From Paraburkholderia haematera (lineage in GTDB: Bacteria > Pseudomonadota > Gammaproteobacteria > Burkholderiales > Burkholderiaceae): a stretch of DNA of 64,000 bases. Position numbers and translations under genes: made by a program. Below the pieces are notes generated by a model. The model did not search any database and was not told the DNA's origin. It saw nothing but the letters and a program-made list of their open reading frames with translations. The first letter of the stretch is position 1; each line of letters begins with the position of its first letter. The stretch lies in assembly GCF_905220975.1 (NCBI RefSeq), contig NZ_CAJNBK010000002.1, positions 310,001 through 374,000 of the forward strand, given 5' to 3'. Shown here in pieces: positions 1 through 8,138 of this stretch.

Positions 1-181
1 CAGATAGGGATTTTCCTACGCGGAATCGCCGTTATATCGGCGGTATAGCGGGATTCGCCGACAGCGCCTTACTCGCATCCCGCCTGGTTTCCGCTTTTCC
101 GCGCGTCGCACCCGCATCTAGCTCAACCTTTGGCCCCGGCAAACGTTCTACAATGGCGGTTGTTCTCCGAAGTGAGTTTTC

Positions 182-1201
182 ATGCGTAAATTTTTTCTTC
201 CCGGCTTGACTGCCACGTTCGCCGCGGGCGCAGCGCTGGTCGCCGCCGCAGGCTTGTTTTCTCCGGCGGCCCACGCCAACAACGTGATCGTGCTTAATTC
301 CGGCGAAGCCACGCTGAGCCTGATCGACGAAACGACCCGCCAGGTCGTCGGCACGGTGCCCACGGGCAAGGAACCGCATCACCTGATGGCCACGCCCGAC
401 AATTCGTCGCTGATCGTCGCGAATTCGGTGTCGAACAACCTGATGTTCGTCGATCCGAAGTCGGGCCAGGTTCAGCGCTGGGTCGAGAACATTGAGGATC
501 CGTACCAGATCGGCTTTTCGCCGGACCGCAAGTGGCTCGTCACCACCGGGCTGCGTCTGGACCGCCTCGACATCTATCACTACGACAGCCAGAAGAACCA
601 GATGACGCTGGCCTCGCGTCTGCCGCTCGCGGTGATGCCGAGCCACATGGCGTTCACCAATGACAGCAAGACGGTTTTCGTCACGCTGCAGGTCTCGGGC
701 GAACTGGCCGCGATCGATCTGGCCACGCAAACCGTCAAGTGGAAGATGAAGGTCGGCAAGGTGCCGGCCGGCCTGTGGATGACACCGGGCGAAAAGTACC
801 TGCTGATCGGCATGACTGGGGCGGATTACGTCGCGGTGGTCGACTGGCGCAATCAGAAAATCGTCAAGACGATCCAGACCGGCAAGGGCGCGCACAATTT
901 CCGTTCGCTGGCTGACGGCAAGCATGTGGTGGTCTCGAACCGCGTCGCAAGCACGATCAGCATCATCGACGAAGACACGCTCACGAACGTCGGCGACATC
1001 ACCGGCTTGATGCCCGGGCCGGACGACATGGAACTTTCCGCGGACAAGCGCTATCTGTGGGTTACGTTCCGCTTCGCGAAGCATGTCGGCATCATCGACC
1101 TGAACACGCGTAAGCTGATCCAGACGATTGCCGTCGGCCGCTCGCCGCACGGTATCTATTTCTTCAATCGCGCGCCGGTCACGGCGCCGAACGGCGCTTG
1201 A
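182..1201 (+). CDS. Exported YVTN/YncE-family beta-propeller protein
   Basis: The 339-residue product begins with a clear signal peptide: positive MRK, a hydrophobic stretch to about residue 28, and a probable cleavage site after AHA near residue 32. The rest is a series of about 40-residue blade repeats (VIVLNSGEATLSLID, LIVANSVSNNLMFVD, HVVVSNRVASTISIID, VGIIDLNTRKLIQTI), the hallmark of seven-bladed YVTN beta-propellers. It should be periplasmic. Family members act as binding scaffolds or accompany PQQ and cytochrome systems, but no catalytic motif is visible. The next gene follows after 46 bp on the same strand, so the two may be co-transcribed. The exact ligand or partner is unknown. Confidence 0.88.
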   Translation: MRKFFLPGLTATFAAGAALVAAAGLFSPAAHANNVIVLNSGEATLSLIDETTRQVVGTVPTGKEPHHLMATPDNSSLIVANSVSNNLMFVDPKSGQVQRWVENIEDPYQIGFSPDRKWLVTTGLRLDRLDIYHYDSQKNQMTLASRLPLAVMPSHMAFTNDSKTVFVTLQVSGELAAIDLATQTVKWKMKVGKVPAGLWMTPGEKYLLIGMTGADYVAVVDWRNQKIVKTIQTGKGAHNFRSLADGKHVVVSNRVASTISIIDEDTLTNVGDITGLMPGPDDMELSADKRYLWVTFRFAKHVGIIDLNTRKLIQTIAVGRSPHGIYFFNRAPVTAPNGA

Positions 1202-1247
1202 TCCCGTAATCAGCGAACCGTCAGGAAGGAAGTAACCGGCCAGCACC

Positions 1248-2246
1248 ATGTTCCATCTGATTTTCTCTTCTCTCGGCAACCTCGTCTCGGCGGTGCAGAC
1301 GTTGCTATACATCAACGTGGTGCAGCCGCTGCTGTTCCACTTTGACCTGATGGGCTATGACGAGGACACTTACGACAGCCTGTATTGGGTGATTGTCGGC
1401 GTCTTCGAGGTGCTGGCGATGTACGCGATCCTGCGCCCGCTCGAGGCGCTCCGTCCAGTGGAGCAGTGGGAAAACCGCAAGGCGGTGCGCGTCGACGTGA
1501 TTTACACGTGGATTGCCAAGCTTGGCATTCTCAACCTGTTCTTCTTTTTCGCGCTGCAGCCGTTCTTCGACAACGTGCAAGCCTGGCTGAGGCTGCACAA
1601 CATCGCGAATATCGAATTCGATAATCTGTGGCCGGGCGTCACCACGCAGCCGCTCGTCACGTTCGTGATGTATCTGCTCGTGCTCGATTTCGCCGGTTAC
1701 TGGTATCACCGCTGGGAGCATCGGTTCGGCGTATGGTGGGAATTGCACGCGGTGCATCACAGTCAGCAGCAGATGTCGCTTTGGTCCGACGACCGTAACC
1801 ATCTGCTCGACGATCTGCTGCAAGCGTCGTTTTTCGCGGTAATTGCGCTGGTGATCGGCGTCCCGCCGTCGCAATTCGTCGTGCTGGTGGCAATCACGAA
1901 CCTCGCGCAGAGCGTGCAGCACGCGAACATTCGTCTGTACTTCGGCTGGCTTGGCGAGCGCCTGCTGGTCAGCCCGACATTCCACCGCCGTCACCATGCG
2001 ATCGGCTACGGCCACGAGGGCCTGAAGTACGGTTGCAATTTCGGCGTGCTGTTCCCGTGGTGGGACATGCTGTTTCGCAGCGTATCGTGGAGCCGGGAGA
2101 TGGAGCCGACCGGTATCCGCGACCAGCTCGAAGGCCGGCGCTACGGTGACGGCTTCTGGGCGCAGCACTGGCTCGCTTTCGTGCGTATTGCCGGGCGACT
2201 TTCGCCAAAGCGTCGCACCGAGGGCAGCGACGCCGCTCCGGTTTGA
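1248..2246 (+). CDS. Sterol desaturase / fatty acid hydroxylase family membrane protein
   Basis: The 332-residue protein has several hydrophobic segments (about 12-30, 46-65, 90-107, 135-152, 193-222) and the three histidine boxes of the membrane di-iron hydroxylase superfamily: HRWEH at 154-158, HAVHH at 167-171 and HRRHH at 246-250. These bind the non-haem di-iron centre used for oxygen-dependent desaturation or hydroxylation of lipids. The substrate cannot be read from sequence; bacterial members act on fatty acids, hopanoids, carotenoids or ether lipids. The ATG follows an AGGAAGGAAG Shine-Dalgarno stretch at 1222-1231, somewhat far upstream. It sits between the beta-propeller gene and the EI24 gene, all on the same strand. 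Confidence 0.88.
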   Translation: MFHLIFSSLGNLVSAVQTLLYINVVQPLLFHFDLMGYDEDTYDSLYWVIVGVFEVLAMYAILRPLEALRPVEQWENRKAVRVDVIYTWIAKLGILNLFFFFALQPFFDNVQAWLRLHNIANIEFDNLWPGVTTQPLVTFVMYLLVLDFAGYWYHRWEHRFGVWWELHAVHHSQQQMSLWSDDRNHLLDDLLQASFFAVIALVIGVPPSQFVVLVAITNLAQSVQHANIRLYFGWLGERLLVSPTFHRRHHAIGYGHEGLKYGCNFGVLFPWWDMLFRSVSWSREMEPTGIRDQLEGRRYGDGFWAQHWLAFVRIAGRLSPKRRTEGSDAAPV

Positions 2247-2403
2247 GCATCCTTTCTCTCACTTTCTCTCACGCCGCCAGTTTTCCCCGCGGCGCGTCAC
2301 GTGGTTTATCCTGTTCACGTTTGCGCGCACCACCTTGGCCTCGTGGCGGGTGGGGCACGCGATCCTTCTTATTCCATCGTTTCGTTCACCGGCACTGGCT
2401 CGC

Positions 2404-3234
2404 ATGAATGATCTGTTGCGCTCGTTTGGACGCGCGCTCGCAAGCGCACTCCACCCGCGCATGCTCTGGCTGACTTTCCTGCCGTTTCTGGCGGCAACGG
2501 TCGGGTGGGGCGTGATCCTTTGGTTTTCCTGGCAGACGCTGATCGGCGCCACCCGCACGTGGCTCGAAAGCTGGTCGTTTACGACCACGCTCTATCGTCT
2601 GTTCGACTGGCTCGGTTTTTCGGCGCTGCATGCGGCGATTGCGCCGTTCATTGTGATTGCGATGGCGATTCCGTTGATCGTCGTCACGGTGTTGCTGTTG
2701 ATCGCCACGCTGTCGATGCCTGCGGTGATCCGTTTTTTGTCGGCACGGCAATTTTCCGGCCTTGAAATGCGCCACGGCGGAACGTGGTACGGTAGCCTCG
2801 GTCAGGCGTTGTGGACGACGCTGGTCTGTCTCGTGTTGCTGATCGTCACGTTGCCGCTCTGGCTGGTGCCGCCGTTCTTCGCGCTGATTCCACCGCTCCT
2901 GTGGGGCTGGCTGACGTATCGCGTGATGAGTTACGACGCACTCGCGCTGCATGCCACGCGTGACGAGCGGCGTGCGCTGGTGCGGCGCTTCCGGTTGCCG
3001 CTGCTGTTGATCGGCATCGCGAGCGGACTGCTGGGGTCGCTGCCTACGCTGTTGTGGGCGTCGTCGGTCTGGCTGATCGTGCTGTTCCCGGTAATCACGG
3101 CGGTGACCATCTGGATCTACGCGTTCATCCTCGTGTTCTCCGCGCTGTGGTTCGGCTTCTACTGTCTGCGCGCGCTGCAACGTATGCGCGCTGAAGAGCA
3201 CGGCCCGCGGCACGCGGCGCCGGTTCCTTATTGA
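2404..3234 (+). CDS. EI24-domain integral membrane protein
   Basis: The reading frame is open further upstream, but the ATG at 2404 (MNDLLRSFGRAL) is the natural start, giving 276 residues; the earlier part reads as translated leader. The N-terminal pattern, an amphipathic helix and then ALHPRMLWLTFLPFLAATV, is typical of the EI24 (formerly CysZ-like) family. At least five hydrophobic segments follow, including long Ile/Val/Leu-rich helices around residues 75-105 and 140-165 and a pair near 200-255. The protein is expected in the inner membrane. CysZ relatives transport sulfate, but short betaproteobacterial EI24 proteins are generally uncharacterised, so I give no substrate. Confidence 0.8.
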   Translation: MNDLLRSFGRALASALHPRMLWLTFLPFLAATVGWGVILWFSWQTLIGATRTWLESWSFTTTLYRLFDWLGFSALHAAIAPFIVIAMAIPLIVVTVLLLIATLSMPAVIRFLSARQFSGLEMRHGGTWYGSLGQALWTTLVCLVLLIVTLPLWLVPPFFALIPPLLWGWLTYRVMSYDALALHATRDERRALVRRFRLPLLLIGIASGLLGSLPTLLWASSVWLIVLFPVITAVTIWIYAFILVFSALWFGFYCLRALQRMRAEEHGPRHAAPVPY

Positions 3235-3264
3235 TGAATTATTGACTAGGCGAAAGAGGCGGCA

Positions 3265-4095
3265 ATGGCATTTGGCGTCATCATCATCGGCGACGAAATC
3301 CTGTCGGGCAGACGCGTCGACAAGCATCTGCCGAAGGTCATCGAATTGCTGGGCGCGCGCGGGCTGTCGCTCGGCTGGGCGGAATATATCGGCGACGAAC
3401 CGGCACGCATCACGGCAACGCTGCAGCGCACGTTCGCATCGGGTGACATTGTGTTTTCCACGGGCGGCATCGGCGCCACGCCGGACGACCACACCCGTCA
3501 GTGCGCGGCAGCCGCGCTCGGCGTGCCGCTTGAACTGCATCCGGAAGCCGCGAAGCTGATTCAGGAGCGGATCCGCGATATGTATCCGGCGAACTCGGCT
3601 ACGCCGCTCGATCTGGACTCGCCTGAAAACCGGCACCGTCTGAATATGGGCACGTATCCGCAGGGCGCGTCGATCATTCCGAACGGCTACAACAAGATTC
3701 CGGGCTTCTCGATCAACCAGCATCACTTCGTGCCGGGTTTCCCGGTGATGGCCTGGCCGATGATCGAGTGGGTGCTGGATACGCAGTACGCGCACCTGCA
3801 TCACGCCATGCCGCATGCAGAAAAGTCATTGCTGGTCTTCGAGTTGCCTGAGTCACGCGTGACGCCGTTGATGGAAAAAATCGAGCACGATTTTCCGGGC
3901 GTGCGGGTGTTCAGCCTGCCGAGCGTGGGGGATGCGGAGCGCGGCGGCGTGTATGCGCGGCATCACATCGATCTCGGTGTGAAGGGCGAACCGGAAGCCG
4001 TCGCGGCGGCCTTCGTGAAGCTGCGCGAAGGGGTGCATCTGTTGGGCGGCGATATTGTCGAGCCTGAGGCAACTGTGGCCAAGCCGCGCAGTTGA
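3265..4095 (+). CDS. Molybdopterin-binding domain protein (CinA N-terminal/MoaB-like)
   Basis: The product (276 residues) starts directly with the MoCF_biosynth fold: GVIIIGDEILSGRR at 4-17, then the STGGIGATPDDHT motif near residues 64-76 that binds the molybdopterin or nucleotide phosphate in MoaB, Mog and CinA proteins. It is shorter than full CinA (about 400 residues) and has no visible C-terminal PncC deamidase domain. Such stand-alone proteins are usually annotated as competence/damage-inducible protein A-like. It lies 30 bp after the EI24 gene and may share its transcript. The biochemical role is unknown; molybdenum cofactor handling or pyridine-nucleotide repair are the family options. 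Confidence 0.82.
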   Translation: MAFGVIIIGDEILSGRRVDKHLPKVIELLGARGLSLGWAEYIGDEPARITATLQRTFASGDIVFSTGGIGATPDDHTRQCAAAALGVPLELHPEAAKLIQERIRDMYPANSATPLDLDSPENRHRLNMGTYPQGASIIPNGYNKIPGFSINQHHFVPGFPVMAWPMIEWVLDTQYAHLHHAMPHAEKSLLVFELPESRVTPLMEKIEHDFPGVRVFSLPSVGDAERGGVYARHHIDLGVKGEPEAVAAAFVKLREGVHLLGGDIVEPEATVAKPRS

Positions 4096-4190
4096 GCCGC
4101 GATTGGACCCTGGTGGCGTCGCGGTTCAGCCACCGCATACAGCAAATCGATGTTCGGGTGCGTTCACGCCCACGCCCGAATTAAGAATCA

Positions 4191-4230
4191 ACGCATCATC
4201 GGCCTGTCACATGCAGCGCCGACGATGCGT
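4191..4230. terminator. Strong hairpin in the 332-bp gap after the CinA-like gene
   Basis: The arms at 4191-4203 (ACGCATCATCGGC) and 4218-4230 pair over 13 positions with one mismatch and a 14-nt loop. It lies between the convergent CinA-like and rhodanese genes and could serve as a transcription barrier for either, but there is no T-run on either side, so a classical intrinsic terminator is not shown. The rest of the gap at 4096-4427 holds nothing I recognise; the short open frame at 4150-4380 lacks a ribosome site and family resemblance. Confidence 0.4.
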
Positions 4231-4427
4231 CTAATTGCCCCGTCTAACCTGCGAAAGCAGCATCAGGTGCCCGCATGTGTCGGCTTGTGCGCGCGGCCGG
4301 CGAACGCTAATCGCCGCACCGTGCCAGCCGCGGTACCCGGCACACAGGTGCCGCTGAAGCAGTCAGCATCGACCGGGTAGCGAGCCACGCTGCCGATCGA
4401 ACGGCCAACCAGGCAGCCGGCCAGCAA

Positions 4428-4892
4428 TCAGGCGCCGATCCACGGCAACCCGCGAAAGCACCAGCCCGTCACTGTCTTCCGATGCCCCTGGCCGTCCTTA
4501 TCGCCTTCAAAGCCTTCCAGGAGGTCGTACGCCTTGGTGTAGCCCGCCTGGGTGGCGGCGATCGCAGCCAGCTTCGAGCGCGCGGCGCTGCGGCACAAAA
4601 ACAGCACCGGCGTATCGGGCGAGGCAGCCTGGCTCAGTTGCTGAAGGAATTCCTGGTTCGGCACAGCGCCCGGATAGCGCGTCCATTCCAGATGCACGTA
4701 TTGCCCGTCGCCGATAACCGGCCGGCCGACCCAGTCGAGTTCGGCACGGGTGCGCACGTCGACAAGACGCGTGCGCGGATCGAGTTGCAGCAGTTCGAAC
4801 GCCTCGGCGGGCGATACCGCGCCCGCATAGGGCAACTGGTTCTCGGTGCGGCGCTTGTCCGCCTGGGCGTACAACTGTTCGAGCGTGCTCAT
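4428..4892 (-). CDS. Rhodanese-like domain protein
   Basis: A single-domain rhodanese of 154 residues. The frame is open to 4916, but the ATG at 4892 (MSTLEQLY) is preceded by a strong GAAGGAGGT site at 4901-4909 and is the likely start. Domain features are the N-terminal LVDVRTRAELDWVG segment and the catalytic loop LCRSAARSKLAA, whose Cys is the persulfide-carrying nucleophile in sulfurtransferases. The loop CRSAARS is close to the common CRSGxRS. It is cytoplasmic with no signal peptide. It is divergent from glnA across a 452-bp gap, and is probably an independent sulfur-transfer protein of unknown acceptor. Confidence 0.87.
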   Translation of the reverse strand: MSTLEQLYAQADKRRTENQLPYAGAVSPAEAFELLQLDPRTRLVDVRTRAELDWVGRPVIGDGQYVHLEWTRYPGAVPNQEFLQQLSQAASPDTPVLFLCRSAARSKLAAIAATQAGYTKAYDLLEGFEGDKDGQGHRKTVTGWCFRGLPWIGA

Positions 4893-5019
4893 GAGCGCAA
4901 ACCTCCTTCGGACCAAATGAATATTCTAGCGCGCGCCGCGCAGGCGGTTCAGCGGCGGCGTTCCGTGAGCGCGAGGCAGGGGAGCTCATGAAAAATCAGG
5001 AGGACGCGTGCTTGATTGT

Positions 5020-5043
5020 GGTGCATATTTCCACGTATGCACC
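5020..5043. promoter_or_regulatory. Inverted repeat upstream of glnA, outward NtrC-like half-sites
   Basis: GGTGCATA at 5020-5027 and TATGCACC at 5036-5043 form a perfect 8-bp inverted repeat with an 8-bp spacer. The half-sites GGTGCA and TGCACC match those of NtrC boxes but the arrangement is inside-out. It may be an extra NtrC contact far upstream (about 150 bp before the -24/-12 element) or a site for another regulator, including of the divergent rhodanese gene. Confidence 0.4.
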
Positions 5044-5078
5044 AAAATAGAGACGTCTTCCGTTGCTGATTTTATGAA

Positions 5079-5095
5079 TGCACTAACCCGGTGCG
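5079..5095. promoter_or_regulatory. NtrC (NRI) enhancer site
   Basis: TGCACT-AACCC-GGTGCG at 5079-5095 matches the NtrC consensus TGCACY-N5-GGTGCA in 11 of 12 specified positions. It lies about 100-115 bp upstream of the sigma-54 element at 5195, the usual enhancer distance. The cognate regulator NtrC is encoded two genes downstream. Confidence 0.75.
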
Positions 5096-5172
5096 TTATG
5101 TGGCACAAAGTTTTAGGGGCTGCATGCGGTTCGGTGCGCCCATTCCCCGCAAACGCGCGCGCAGTGTGGTTT

Positions 5173-5189
5173 TGCGCCGGGTTGGCGCA
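5173..5189. promoter_or_regulatory. Second palindrome next to the glnA -24 element
   Basis: TGCGCC-GGGTT-GGCGCA at 5173-5189 is a perfect 6+6 palindrome with the same 5-bp spacer as an NtrC box but G/C in the variable fourth position. It ends 5 bp before the sigma-54 -24 element, where an occupied site would more likely hinder than activate. It may be a weak NtrC governor site; this is inference from spacing and similarity. Confidence 0.4.
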
Positions 5190-5194
5190 TACGT

Positions 5195-5210
5195 GGCACG
5201 GAAGCTGCTT
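5195..5210 (+). promoter_or_regulatory. Sigma-54 promoter of glnA
   Basis: TGGCACG-N4-CTGCTT beginning at 5194 gives GG at 5195-5196 and GC at 5207-5208, exactly the 10-bp separation needed for the -24/-12 element of RpoN promoters (consensus TGGCACG-N4-TTGC). Transcription should start near 5220, leaving a leader of about 125 nt. With the NtrC site at 5079 this predicts nitrogen-limitation control of glnA. Confidence 0.78.
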
Positions 5211-5344
5211 TATTGGTGCCGATCGATTTGTTCCAGCAGGCTTTTATGTTCATCCTCAACGATAGAGGGGTGGACGCGCCGGGACGGGTCAGCTAGATTG
5301 GGCGGCGGCTGAATCCGCCGAATTCGTTAATCAGGAGATAGGTT

Positions 5345-6760
5345 ATGAGTAAATCCGTGGCCGACGTCATTCAACTCGTCAAAGACGAAGACGTCAAGTT
5401 TGTCGACTTCCGTTTCACCGACACGCGCGGCAAAGAGCAACACGTTTCGGTGCCGGTGTCGGCATTCGATGAAGACAAGTTCGAAAGCGGCCATGCGTTT
5501 GACGGTTCGTCGATTGCCGGCTGGAAGGGCATCGAAGCATCGGACATGTTGCTGATCCCGGACGCAAACACGGCCTTCATCGACCCGTTCTACGAAGAAT
5601 CCACCCTCGTCTTGACCTGCGACGTCGTCGAACCGGCTGACGGCAAGGGTTACGAGCGCGACCCGCGTTCGCTCGCAAAGCGCGCTGAAGCCTACCTGAA
5701 GAGCACGGGCCTCGGCGATACGGCATTCTTCGGTCCGGAACCGGAATTCTTCATTTTCGATTCGGTCCAGTGGAACACGGATCAGTCGGGCTGCTTCATC
5801 AAGATCGGTTCGGAAGAAGCACCGTGGTCGTCGTCGAAGGAATTCGAAGGCGGCAACACCGGCCACCGTCCGGGCACGAAGGGCGGCTATTTCCCGGTCG
5901 CTCCGGTCGACACGTTCCAGGACATCCGTTCGGAAATGTGTCTGCTGCTCGAACAGATCGGCATCCCGGTCGAAGTGCATCACCACGAAGTCGCGGGCCA
6001 GGGCCAGAACGAAATCGGCACGAAGTTCTCGACGCTGGTGCAACGCGCCGACTGGCTGCAGCAAATGAAGTACATCATCCACAACGTCGCGCATACGTAC
6101 GGCAAGACGGCTACGTTCATGCCGAAGCCGGTGGTTGGCGATAACGGTTCGGGCATGCACGTTCACCAGTCGATCTGGAAAGACGGCACGAACCTGTTCG
6201 CAGGCAACGGTTACGCAGGTCTGTCGGAATTCGCGCTGTTCTACATCGGCGGCATCATCAAGCATGCTCGCGCGCTGAACGCGATCACGAACCCGTCGAC
6301 GAACTCGTACAAGCGCCTCGTGCCGCACTTCGAAGCACCGGTGAAGCTGGCTTACTCGGCTCGCAACCGTTCGGCATCGATCCGCATTCCGCACGTGTCG
6401 AACCCGAAGGGCCGCCGCATCGAAACGCGTTTCCCGGATCCGATGGCGAATCCGTACCTGTGCTTCTCCGCGCTGATGATGGCGGGTCTGGACGGCGTGC
6501 AGAACAAGATTCACCCGGGCGAAGCTGCCGACAAGAACCTGTACGACCTGCCGCCGGAAGAGGATGCAAAGATCCCGACCGTGTGTGCCGGCCTCGACCA
6601 GGCGCTGGACGCACTCGACGCGGATCGCGAGTTCCTGACGCGCGGTGGCGTGTTCACGGATTCGATGCTCGACGCGTACATCGAACTGAAGACGGGCGAG
6701 CTGCAACGCTATCGTCAGTCGGTGCACCCGATCGAATTCGAAATGTACTACTCGCTGTAA
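5345..6760 (+). CDS. glnA: Glutamine synthetase, type I
   Basis: The 471-residue product is full length for GSI-beta. It condenses ammonium and glutamate with ATP in the cytosol as a dodecamer. Visible family features are the beta-grasp segment [11 protein letters not shown] (53-63), metal ligands in PEPEFFIF (131-138), the catalytic [14 protein letters not shown] region (212-225), [11 protein letters not shown] (271-281), and NLYDLPPEE, whose Tyr400 is the adenylylation site of GlnE-regulated enzymes. The start has a good AGGAGATAG site at 5334-5342. It is first in glnA-ntrB-ntrC, behind a sigma-54/NtrC promoter and followed by an intrinsic terminator, the arrangement known from enterobacteria and Burkholderia. 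Confidence 0.98.
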   Translation: MSKSVADVIQLVKDEDVKFVDFRFTDTRGKEQHVSVPVSAFDEDKFESGHAFDGSSIAGWKGIEASDMLLIPDANTAFIDPFYEESTLVLTCDVVEPADGKGYERDPRSLAKRAEAYLKSTGLGDTAFFGPEPEFFIFDSVQWNTDQSGCFIKIGSEEAPWSSSKEFEGGNTGHRPGTKGGYFPVAPVDTFQDIRSEMCLLLEQIGIPVEVHHHEVAGQGQNEIGTKFSTLVQRADWLQQMKYIIHNVAHTYGKTATFMPKPVVGDNGSGMHVHQSIWKDGTNLFAGNGYAGLSEFALFYIGGIIKHARALNAITNPSTNSYKRLVPHFEAPVKLAYSARNRSASIRIPHVSNPKGRRIETRFPDPMANPYLCFSALMMAGLDGVQNKIHPGEAADKNLYDLPPEEDAKIPTVCAGLDQALDALDADREFLTRGGVFTDSMLDAYIELKTGELQRYRQSVHPIEFEMYYSL

Positions 6761-6824
6761 GCGGCCATGGTGCTTCGCCCTTCAAACGGCGAAGCGCTTT
6801 GCCCGACGCTCGCGATCGGTCACG

Positions 6825-6851
6825 AAGGGACGGCGGCGCCGTCCCTTTTTT
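6825..6851 (+). terminator. Rho-independent terminator after glnA
   Basis: Stem GGGACGGC (6827-6834) and GCCGTCCC (6838-6845) with a 3-nt loop is followed by six T (6846-6851). It separates glnA from ntrB, so ntrBC must come from read-through or from their own promoter in 6852-6960. This fits the high glnA to low ntrBC expression ratio known in other proteobacteria. Confidence 0.88.
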
Positions 6852-6960
6852 GTTGGACCCGAACGAGTCCACTCGCACCGTTTGCGGCGCGATGGCATTG
6901 AAGCAGTGCAACAAGCGGTACACCTGATTTATCACCATCTCCTATCGGCCAGACTGCAAG

Positions 6961-8103
6961 ATGGTTCTGAAGAATCTGATGAAGGCAAGAAAAGGACACG
7001 AGCAGACGCTGTCGGACGACGCTCAGCTGGTGAGTTCCGGTTTGCTGCCGGGCTTCGAGGCATTGCCGACGGTCGTGCTGGTGCTCGACAAGCGCACGCT
7101 GCGCGTGGTGTTCGCGAACCCGTCGGCGGAATCGATGCTTGAGCTGTCGCGCAAGCAACTGACGCAGATGGCATGGCAGGACATTTTCTCGAATGCCGAC
7201 GAACTGGTCGCGACCATCTCCGCGATCGCTGCTCACCGTTTTCACGCGACGCATCTGGACGCCGTCCTCGAGCGTCCGGGCCACGAGCCGCTGCATGTGC
7301 ACGCGATCGTCGGTTTTCTGGAGAGCGTGCAGGACTACGTGCTGCTCGAACTGTTCGAGAACGAACGGCATTTACGCTCCGACCGTGAGGAGCGCATCAA
7401 CGACCTCACGGCGGTCAACAAACAACTGATCAGGAATCTCGCGCACGAGATCAAGAACCCGCTCGGCGGGATTCGCGGCGCGGCGCAACTGCTCGAGTTC
7501 GAACTCGGCGAGCGTCAACGCGACGAGTTGCGCGAGTACACGCAGGTCATCATCAAGGAATCGGACCGGCTGCAGACGTTGGTCGATCGCTTGCTGGAGC
7601 CGCACCGTCATCCGCATATCGTCGGCGACGTGAATATTCACGAAGTATGTGAGCGTGTGCGTCAGGTGATTCTCGCGGAGTTTCCGCGCGGCCTCACGAT
7701 CGAGCGCGACTACGACGTGAGCGTGCCGGACCTGCGCGGCGACAAGGAGCAACTGATTCAGGCGCTTCTGAACATCGTGCGCAATGCTGCGGAAGCCTTG
7801 CGCGAACGCATCTCGCAAGGCGACGCGCGCATCGAATTGCGCACTCGCATTGCGCGCAAGATCACCGTGTCGAAACGCTTATGTAAGCTGGCACTGGACT
7901 TGCATATCGTTGACAACGGCCCAGGCATTCCCGAGGACATCCGTGACCGAATTTTCTATCCGCTTGTGTCGGGGCGCGAAGACGGCAGCGGTCTCGGCCT
8001 GACGCTCGCGCAGACCTTCGTGCAGCAGCACGACGGTCTGATCGAAGTGGAAAGCCGGCCGGGCCATACCGAGTTTCAGATTCTGCTGCCGCTCGACTGC
8101 TAA
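6961..8103 (+). CDS. glnL: Nitrogen regulation sensor histidine kinase/phosphatase NtrB
   Basis: The 380-residue cytoplasmic kinase has no membrane segment. An N-terminal PAS domain (about 32-135, LDKRTLRVVFANPSAESML) precedes the H-box NLAHEIKNPLGG with phospho-acceptor His162, then a GHKL ATPase domain with the N-box NIVRNAAEAL, the G1 box DNGPGIP and the G2 box GSGLGL. NtrB phosphorylates NtrC under nitrogen limitation and dephosphorylates it when bound by PII. The upstream ribosome site is weak; an in-frame ATG at 6979 is an alternative start. ntrC begins 35 bp downstream. Confidence 0.95.
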   Translation: MVLKNLMKARKGHEQTLSDDAQLVSSGLLPGFEALPTVVLVLDKRTLRVVFANPSAESMLELSRKQLTQMAWQDIFSNADELVATISAIAAHRFHATHLDAVLERPGHEPLHVHAIVGFLESVQDYVLLELFENERHLRSDREERINDLTAVNKQLIRNLAHEIKNPLGGIRGAAQLLEFELGERQRDELREYTQVIIKESDRLQTLVDRLLEPHRHPHIVGDVNIHEVCERVRQVILAEFPRGLTIERDYDVSVPDLRGDKEQLIQALLNIVRNAAEALRERISQGDARIELRTRIARKITVSKRLCKLALDLHIVDNGPGIPEDIRDRIFYPLVSGREDGSGLGLTLAQTFVQQHDGLIEVESRPGHTEFQILLPLDC

Positions 8104-8138
8104 CACCAAACGTAATTGAAGACTTCTGACCGACCTAT

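Noticed and set aside
23..56. Imperfect inverted repeat at the window start
   Set aside because: The arms pair only with a bulge and mismatches, there is no T-run, and the upstream gene is outside the window, so no role can be argued.
4150..4380. 76-codon open frame on + between the CinA-like and rhodanese genes
   Set aside because: No ribosome site, no family resemblance, and it is crossed by the 4191-4230 hairpin; translation looks like random GC-rich DNA.
5101..5116. A second TGGCAC upstream of glnA as a sigma-54 -24 box
   Set aside because: The position 12 bp downstream holds TT instead of the required GC, so there is no -12 element.
5008..5312. Open frames in the glnA upstream region
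   Set aside because: They overlap the NtrC sites and promoter and lack starts with ribosome sites.
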